A stretch of DNA of 64,000 nt from Aquipseudomonas alcaligenes (GTDB lineage Bacteria; Pseudomonadota; Gammaproteobacteria; Pseudomonadales; Pseudomonadaceae). Shown piece by piece: positions 59,641-64,000 of this stretch; within the stretch, counting starts at the first letter, position 1, and each line of letters opens with the position of its first letter. The notes beneath the pieces are model-generated. The model was not told the origin of the DNA. It did no database searches and was given only the letters and a program-made list of their open reading frames with translations. The translations under genes were made by a program, and so were the position numbers. Location: NCBI RefSeq assembly GCF_900156545.1, contig NZ_FTNW01000005.1:248001-312000 (forward strand), read 5' to 3'.

Positions 59641-60885
59641 TCATCCCTGAGCGCGGCACCACTGGGCCGGGTCGCTGGGGCGGCCCTGCTGGCGGATGGC
59701 GAAGTACAGCGCCGGGGTGTCCTGGCCACCGCTGGTGCCGACCGTGGCGATGGCTTCGCCGGCGCTGACAATGTCACCGGCGTCCTTGAGCAGGCTTTGA
59801 TTATGGCCGTACAGGCTCAGGTAGCCATTGCCGTGGTCGAGAATGACCAGAAGGCCGGCCCCGCGCAACCAGTCGGCGAACACCACGCGGCCGCCATGCA
59901 CGGCATGTACCTGGCTGCCGGCACTGGCGCCGATCAGCACGCCGTCCCAGGTGGCGCGGGCGTCGCCGGCGCGCGGCGAACCGTAGCGCGCGACCAGGCG
60001 GCCGTTGACCGGCCAGGGCAGCTTGCCCTTGGCCTTGGCGAACGGGCCGCCGAAGCTGGCGCCCTCGCTCGACACCGCGGGCCCCAGCGGCAGCGGCTTG
60101 CGGTTCGGGTCGCGGGCCTGCTGGGCTTCCAGGGTGGCCAGGCGGCGCGCCTCCTCGGCTTCGCGGGCCTGGCGGGCGAGGGTTTCCTCGATGGTCTTGA
60201 GCACGCGGGCGAGCTCGGCCTGTTCCTGCTCGCGGGCCTTGAGCTTGCGGTCGCCGGCGCCGTATTCCTTGTTCAGCTTGGCCAGTGCCGCCTGGCGTTG
60301 CTTGCGCACCTCGGCCAGCTCGCTGCGGCGGCTGTCGAGGGAGCTTTTCTGTGCCAGCAGCTGGTTCTGCTGGTTGGCGATGTCGCTTTCGACATTGGCC
60401 AGCTGACGCAGGGTTTCGTTGAAGGCGTCGAGCTGTTCGACCCGGGCCTTGCCCAGGTAGTCGTAGTAGCTGAGGGTGCGGGCGAACTGTTCCGGTTGTT
60501 GCTGGTTGAGCAACAGCCGCAGGGGCTCCTGCTGGCCGCTCTGGTAGGCGGCGCGGGCCTGGATGGCGATCAGGCGTTGCTGTTCAAGGCGCGATTGCTG
60601 GAGTTTTTTTTTCTCCTGATCGAGGCGCTTGAGCTCCTCCTCGCTCTTTTTCAGCTCTCCTTCGAGGCCCTTGACTTGTTTCTCCAGGCCGCCCATTTCC
60701 TTCTCGGTGCGCTGCAGTTCCTTCTGCACGCCGGATTTCTCCTGCTGCAGCTTTTCCAGCAGCTTCTTCAGCTCGGCCACGTCGGCACGGGCGGCTTCCA
60801 GCTGCTTCTGGGTTTGCGCCTTGTCGTCGGCAAAGGCCGGGACGGTCAGGCTGGCGAGGAGAACGAGGGCGAGGGCGCGGAACAT
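59641..60885 (-). CDS. envC: EnvC-like murein hydrolase activator
   Basis: A 414-residue exported protein with signal peptide (MFRALALVLLASLTVPAFA), a coiled coil over about residues 20-270 and a C-terminal LytM domain. The LytM active site is degenerate: the final HxH metal motif is replaced in TPALYFAIRQQG, as in E. coli EnvC, so it should activate amidases (AmiB type) at the division septum instead of cutting peptidoglycan itself. Sits between gpmI and ctpA on the minus strand, as in other Pseudomonas. Confidence 0.9.
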   Translation of the reverse strand: MFRALALVLLASLTVPAFADDKAQTQKQLEAARADVAELKKLLEKLQQEKSGVQKELQRTEKEMGGLEKQVKGLEGELKKSEEELKRLDQEKKKLQQSRLEQQRLIAIQARAAYQSGQQEPLRLLLNQQQPEQFARTLSYYDYLGKARVEQLDAFNETLRQLANVESDIANQQNQLLAQKSSLDSRRSELAEVRKQRQAALAKLNKEYGAGDRKLKAREQEQAELARVLKTIEETLARQAREAEEARRLATLEAQQARDPNRKPLPLGPAVSSEGASFGGPFAKAKGKLPWPVNGRLVARYGSPRAGDARATWDGVLIGASAGSQVHAVHGGRVVFADWLRGAGLLVILDHGNGYLSLYGHNQSLLKDAGDIVSAGEAIATVGTSGGQDTPALYFAIRQQGRPSDPAQWCRAQG

Positions 60886-60992
60886 GGAGGGTGCGGCACC
60901 TGGAGCGAAGAAGGGCCTAGTATGCCCGCGGTGTGGCGCAAAAAAAACGCCCGCAGGCGGCAGCCGGCGAGCGCTTCACGGATTACTCCGGG

Positions 60993-62528
60993 TTATTGCA
61001 GCTGGACGATGGTCTTGCCGGTCATTTCTGCCGGCACCGGCATGCCCATCAGGGTCAGCAGGGTCGGTGCCACGTCGGCCAGCACGCCGCCTTCGCGGAT
61101 GGTCGCCGGGCGCTTGCCGACATAGATGAAGGGCACTGGCTCGCAGGTATGCGCGGTATGCGCCTGGCCGGTGCATTCGTCTTCCATCTGCTCGACGTTG
61201 CCGTGGTCGGCGGTGATCAGCGCTTCGCCGCCGACCTTGTCGAGGGCTTCGACGATGCGGCCGACGCAGCTGTCCAGGGTCTCCACGGCCTTGACCGCCG
61301 CCTCGAACACGCCGGTGTGGCCGACCATGTCGCCGTTGGCGTAGTTGACGATGATCACGTCATAGCGCTGGTTTTCGATGGCGTCGACGATGCGGTCGGT
61401 GACTTCCGGCGCGCTCATCTCCGGCTTGAGGTCGTAGGTGGCGACGTTCGGCGAGGGGATCAGGATGCGCTCTTCGCCGGCGAAGGGCTCTTCGCGGCCG
61501 CCGGAGAAGAAGAAGGTGACGTGCGCGTACTTCTCGGTCTCGGCGATGCGCAGCTGGGTCTTGCCGTTGTTGGCCAGGTATTCGCCGAGCACGTTGGTCA
61601 GCGGCTCCGGCTTGTAGGCGCTGGGCGCCGGGATGCTGGCGGCGTACTGAGTGAGCATGACGAAGCCGGCCAGTTGCGGCACGCGCTGGCGCTGGAACTC
61701 GTTGAAGTCGGCCTCGACGAAGGCGCGGGTCAGCTCGCGGGCGCGGTCGGCGCGGAAGTTCATGAAGACGATGGCGTCGCCGTCTTCGACCTTCACCGGC
61801 TCGCCGATGGTGGTGGCTTTGACGAATTCGTCGCTCTCGTCGCGGGCGTAGGCCGCTTCCAGGCCTTCGACGGCGCTGGCGGCATTGAATTGGCCCCGGC
61901 CCTCGACGATCAGGTGGTAGGCCTGCTCGACACGGTCCCAGCGGTTGTCGCGGTCCATGGCGAAGTAACGGCCGGTGAGGCTGGCGATGCGGCCCTTGCC
62001 CAGCCTGGCGAAGGTGGCGTCGAGCAGCTCGATGGACGGCTGGGCCGACTTCGGCGGGGTGTCGCGGCCGTCGAGGAAGGCGTGCAGGTAGATCTTCTCG
62101 GCGCCACGCTTGGCGGCCAGTTCGGCCATGGCGACCAGGTGGTCCTGGTGGCTGTGCACGCCGCCGTCGGAGAGCAGGCCGAGGATATGCACGGCCTTGC
62201 CGGCGCCGACGGCCTGGTCAACGGCGCGAGTGATTTCGGCATTCTCGAAGAACTCGCCGTCGCGGATGGCCTTGGTCACCCGGGTGAAGTCCTGGTACAC
62301 CACGCGGCCTGCGCCGAGGTTCATGTGCCCGACTTCGGAGTTGCCCATCTGGCCGTCCGGCAGGCCGACGTCCATGCCCGAACCCGAGATCAGGCCATGC
62401 GGGTAGGTGGCGCGCAGGCGGTCGTAGACCGGGGTCTGCGCCGCGTAGATGGCGTTGTGCTCGGGGTTCTCGCTGTGGCCGAAGCCATCGAGGATGATCA
62501 GGACCAGGGGGTTGGGCGTTGCGCTCAT
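60993..62528 (-). CDS. gpmI: 2,3-bisphosphoglycerate-independent phosphoglycerate mutase GpmI
   Basis: Interconverts 3- and 2-phosphoglycerate with manganese. The 511-residue product has LIILDGFG near the N terminus, the phospho-acceptor Ser64 in [14 protein letters not shown] and the metal-binding [13 protein letters not shown] near residue 440. The ATG at 62528 is preferred over an in-frame TTG at 62555. Divergent from the rhodanese gene. Confidence 0.96.
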   Translation of the reverse strand: MSATPNPLVLIILDGFGHSENPEHNAIYAAQTPVYDRLRATYPHGLISGSGMDVGLPDGQMGNSEVGHMNLGAGRVVYQDFTRVTKAIRDGEFFENAEITRAVDQAVGAGKAVHILGLLSDGGVHSHQDHLVAMAELAAKRGAEKIYLHAFLDGRDTPPKSAQPSIELLDATFARLGKGRIASLTGRYFAMDRDNRWDRVEQAYHLIVEGRGQFNAASAVEGLEAAYARDESDEFVKATTIGEPVKVEDGDAIVFMNFRADRARELTRAFVEADFNEFQRQRVPQLAGFVMLTQYAASIPAPSAYKPEPLTNVLGEYLANNGKTQLRIAETEKYAHVTFFFSGGREEPFAGEERILIPSPNVATYDLKPEMSAPEVTDRIVDAIENQRYDVIIVNYANGDMVGHTGVFEAAVKAVETLDSCVGRIVEALDKVGGEALITADHGNVEQMEDECTGQAHTAHTCEPVPFIYVGKRPATIREGGVLADVAPTLLTLMGMPVPAEMTGKTIVQLQ

Positions 62529-62609
62529 GGCGGCTGGCTCGCTCGTGGTGATCAAAAAAGGTCGCGCATTTTACCGATGCAGGCCCGCCGCGTCACCGCT
62601 GGGCGGGGC

Positions 62610-62637
62610 TTGGCCGACCTGTGGGGCTGTGTATACT
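62610..62637 (+). promoter_or_regulatory. Promoter of the rhodanese-grxC-secB operon
   Basis: TTGGCC (62610-62615), a 16-base spacer and TATACT (62632-62637), 31 bases before the rhodanese start. Confidence 0.6.
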
Positions 62638-62668
62638 GGCCGCCATTTTAAGGCTATGGAACCGCGCG

Positions 62669-63082
62669 ATGTTGGCCCACCTGATTGAATTTGCCACTAA
62701 CCACTATGTACTGAGCGGATGCTTCGTGTTCCTGCTGGTGCTCTTGATCGTCACCGAGCTGCGCAAGGGCGGCAAGAGCCTGACCAGCCGCGAGCTGACG
62801 GCGCTGGTCAACAGTGAGCAGGGCGTGGTGCTGGATGTGCGCAACCACAAGGACTTCAGCAGCGGCCACATCGTCGATGCGCTGAACATTCCCTTCGACA
62901 AGCTGGCCGAACGCATGGTCGAGCTGGAGAAGCACAAGGCCAAGACCATCATCGTGGTCGACGCCATGGGGCAGCACGCCGGCATGGTTGCCCGCGACCT
63001 GAAGAAGGCCGGCTACACCGCGGCTAAGCTGGGCGGCGGCATCGCCAGCTGGCGCGGCGACAACCTGCCGGTAGTCAAGTGA
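62669..63082 (+). CDS. Membrane-anchored rhodanese-like protein
   Basis: A 137-residue protein with one N-terminal membrane helix (VLSGCFVFLLVLLIVTELR) and a rhodanese domain (VLDVRNHKDFSSGHIVDALN). The catalytic cysteine of active sulfurtransferases is replaced: the loop reads VVDAMGQHAGMVA with no Cys. It may therefore act as a binding or redox-partner domain. It comes first in a rhodanese-grxC-secB operon (YibN in enterics) and ends one base before grxC. Confidence 0.9.
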   Translation: MLAHLIEFATNHYVLSGCFVFLLVLLIVTELRKGGKSLTSRELTALVNSEQGVVLDVRNHKDFSSGHIVDALNIPFDKLAERMVELEKHKAKTIIVVDAMGQHAGMVARDLKKAGYTAAKLGGGIASWRGDNLPVVK

Positions 63083-63083
63083 C

Positions 63084-63338
63084 ATGCCCGAGGTCCTCGT
63101 CTACTCCAGTGCCTGGTGCCCCTACTGCATCCGCGCCAAGCAACTGTTGACCAGCAAGGGCGTGGCGTTCCGCGAGATCAGCGTGGACGGCCAGCCCGAC
63201 GTGCGTGCCGAGATGAGCCGCAAGGCCGGACGCACCTCGGTACCGCAGATCTGGATCGGCAGCACCCATGTCGGTGGCTGCGATGACCTCTACGCCCTGG
63301 AGCGCGCCGGCAAGCTCGACGCGCTGCTGCAGGGCTGA
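63084..63338 (+). CDS. grxC: Glutaredoxin 3 GrxC
   Basis: An 84-residue dithiol glutaredoxin with active site CPYC in [15 protein letters not shown], the cis-proline TSVPQIWI loop and the [10 protein letters not shown] helix that binds glutathione. It reduces protein disulfides using glutathione. The rhodanese-grxC-secB order is widely conserved. Confidence 0.96.
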   Translation: MPEVLVYSSAWCPYCIRAKQLLTSKGVAFREISVDGQPDVRAEMSRKAGRTSVPQIWIGSTHVGGCDDLYALERAGKLDALLQG

Positions 63339-63372
63339 ACCCTTTCAGCAACCCGCAACAAGAAGAACAGCC

Positions 63373-63846
63373 ATGACCGAACAAGCGAACAACGGCGCCG
63401 CCCAGAACAACGAAGGGCCGCAATTCTCCCTGCAGCGCATCTACGTGAAGGACCTGTCCTTCGAAGCGCCGAAGAGCCCGGAAATCTTCCGTCAGGAGTG
63501 GGCGCCGAGCGTAGGCCTGGATCTCAACACCAAGCAGAAGCAGCTCGATGGCGACTTCCACGAAGTGGTGCTGACCCTGTCCGTGACCGTGAAGACCGGT
63601 GAGGAAATCGCCTTCATCGCTGAAGTGCAGCAGGCCGGCATCTTCCTGATCAAGGGTCTGGACGCCGCCTCCATGGGTCACACCCTCGGCGCGTTCTGCC
63701 CGAACATCCTGTTCCCCTATGCCCGCGAGGCGCTGGATGGTCTGGTGATCCGCGGTTCCTTCCCGGCCCTGATGCTGTCGCCGGTGAACTTCGACGCCCT
63801 GTATGCCCAGGAGCTGCAGCGCCAGCAGCAGGCTGCCCAGGCCTGA
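63373..63846 (+). CDS. secB: Protein-export chaperone SecB
   Basis: A 157-residue cytoplasmic chaperone that holds preproteins unfolded and delivers them to Sec[17 protein letters not shown], the acidic core strand and [22 protein letters not shown] (seen around residues 110-131) are diagnostic. ATG at 63373 follows an AAGAAGA ribosome site. Confidence 0.97.
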   Translation: MTEQANNGAAQNNEGPQFSLQRIYVKDLSFEAPKSPEIFRQEWAPSVGLDLNTKQKQLDGDFHEVVLTLSVTVKTGEEIAFIAEVQQAGIFLIKGLDAASMGHTLGAFCPNILFPYAREALDGLVIRGSFPALMLSPVNFDALYAQELQRQQQAAQA

Positions 63847-63863
63847 TCGGCTGCCGGCAGGAC

Positions 63864-63886
63864 AAAGCCGCCTTAGGGCGGCTTTT
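63864..63886. terminator. Bidirectional terminator between secB and trmL
   Basis: AAAGCCGCC and its complement flank TTAG, followed by T residues on the plus strand; preceding A residues serve the minus strand. Confidence 0.85.
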
Positions 63887-63891
63887 GCGTT

Positions 63892-64000
63892 TCAGGAGCC
63901 GGCGAAATCCAGCTGGCGCCAGGCCTCATAGACCACCACGGCCACCGCATTCGACAGATTCAGGCTGCGGCACTGCGGGCGCATCGGCATGCGCAGGCGG
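63892..64000 (-). CDS. trmL: tRNA (cytidine/uridine-2'-O-)-methyltransferase TrmL, C-terminal end only
   Basis: About 35 C-terminal residues are visible before the window ends. [19 protein letters not shown] followed by [15 protein letters not shown] is the SPOUT knot signature of TrmL, which methylates the wobble 2'-O of tRNA-Leu. The gene start lies beyond the window. TrmL next to secB is the usual Pseudomonas order. Confidence 0.9.
   Translation of the reverse strand, partial: RLRMPMRPQCRSLNLSNAVAVVVYEAWRQLDFAGS

Overview
The window is GC-rich bacterial chromosome (roughly 65% G+C by eye). Gene content and order point to Pseudomonas in the broad sense: a catabolic arcDABC operon next to a FabY-type ketoacyl synthase, cysQ-nudE, mutY-yggX, a hisBHAF block, ctpA-envC-gpmI and rhodanese-grxC-secB. 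From memory this is the P. aeruginosa PAO1 order PA5177 down to PA5127, with a thiG-trmB pair (PA0381-82 in PAO1) joined at the left edge. No insertion sequence, CRISPR array or phage gene was seen.

Layout. 1-2.9 kb: thiG (cut by the edge), trmB and a periplasmic DUF1329 protein. 2.9-6.1 kb: a glycine-zipper protein and a YrfG-like nucleotidase on minus, then nudE-cysQ-thioesterase on plus. 6.2-13.2 kb: fabY and the arginine deiminase operon arcDABC, with a perfect ANR/FNR box upstream. 13.4-16.8 kb: the DctB/DctD-type two-component pair and tRNA-Thr; the dctPQM transporter I would expect beside it is absent. 16.8-17.1 kb: an intergenic stretch with DnaA-box matches and an AT-rich tract. 17.1-22.4 kb: a methyltransferase, a polar amino acid ABC transporter, a DedA protein and tRNA-Phe. 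22.5-28 kb: yggX-mutY-asmA on minus, a membrane di-iron hydroxylase on plus and a PanZ-like protein. 28.1-31 kb: hisB-hisH-hisA-hisF.

The striking part is 31.3-55.4 kb, which sits where P. aeruginosa has nothing between hisF and the solute-binding protein genes. It holds one uninterrupted 5402-codon gene. Almost all of its product is about 638 copies of an octapeptide of the form TTAQIxAL, organised above the octad level: an acidic 'D-type' octad (ETADLAAL) recurs mostly every fifth octad (40 residues), with 2- and 7-octad steps as the main exceptions. The protein ends in EF-hand-like DxDGDG calcium loops and a C-terminal region that looks like a type I secretion target; it has no RTX repeats and no N-terminal domain. 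Directly downstream are a TPR plus GT41 (O-GlcNAc-transferase-type) glycosyltransferase and a protein of unknown function. Converging on them are a complete type I secretion system (PrtD-type ABC exporter, HlyD-family adaptor, TolC-family channel) and a small methyltransferase. The simplest reading is a self-contained system that makes, probably O-glycosylates on Thr/Ser, and exports a giant repeat fibre. That function is inferred.

55.6-64 kb returns to conserved sequence: three tandem solute-binding-protein paralogues, ctpA and envC-like murein genes, gpmI, then rhodanese-grxC-secB and the 3' end of trmL.
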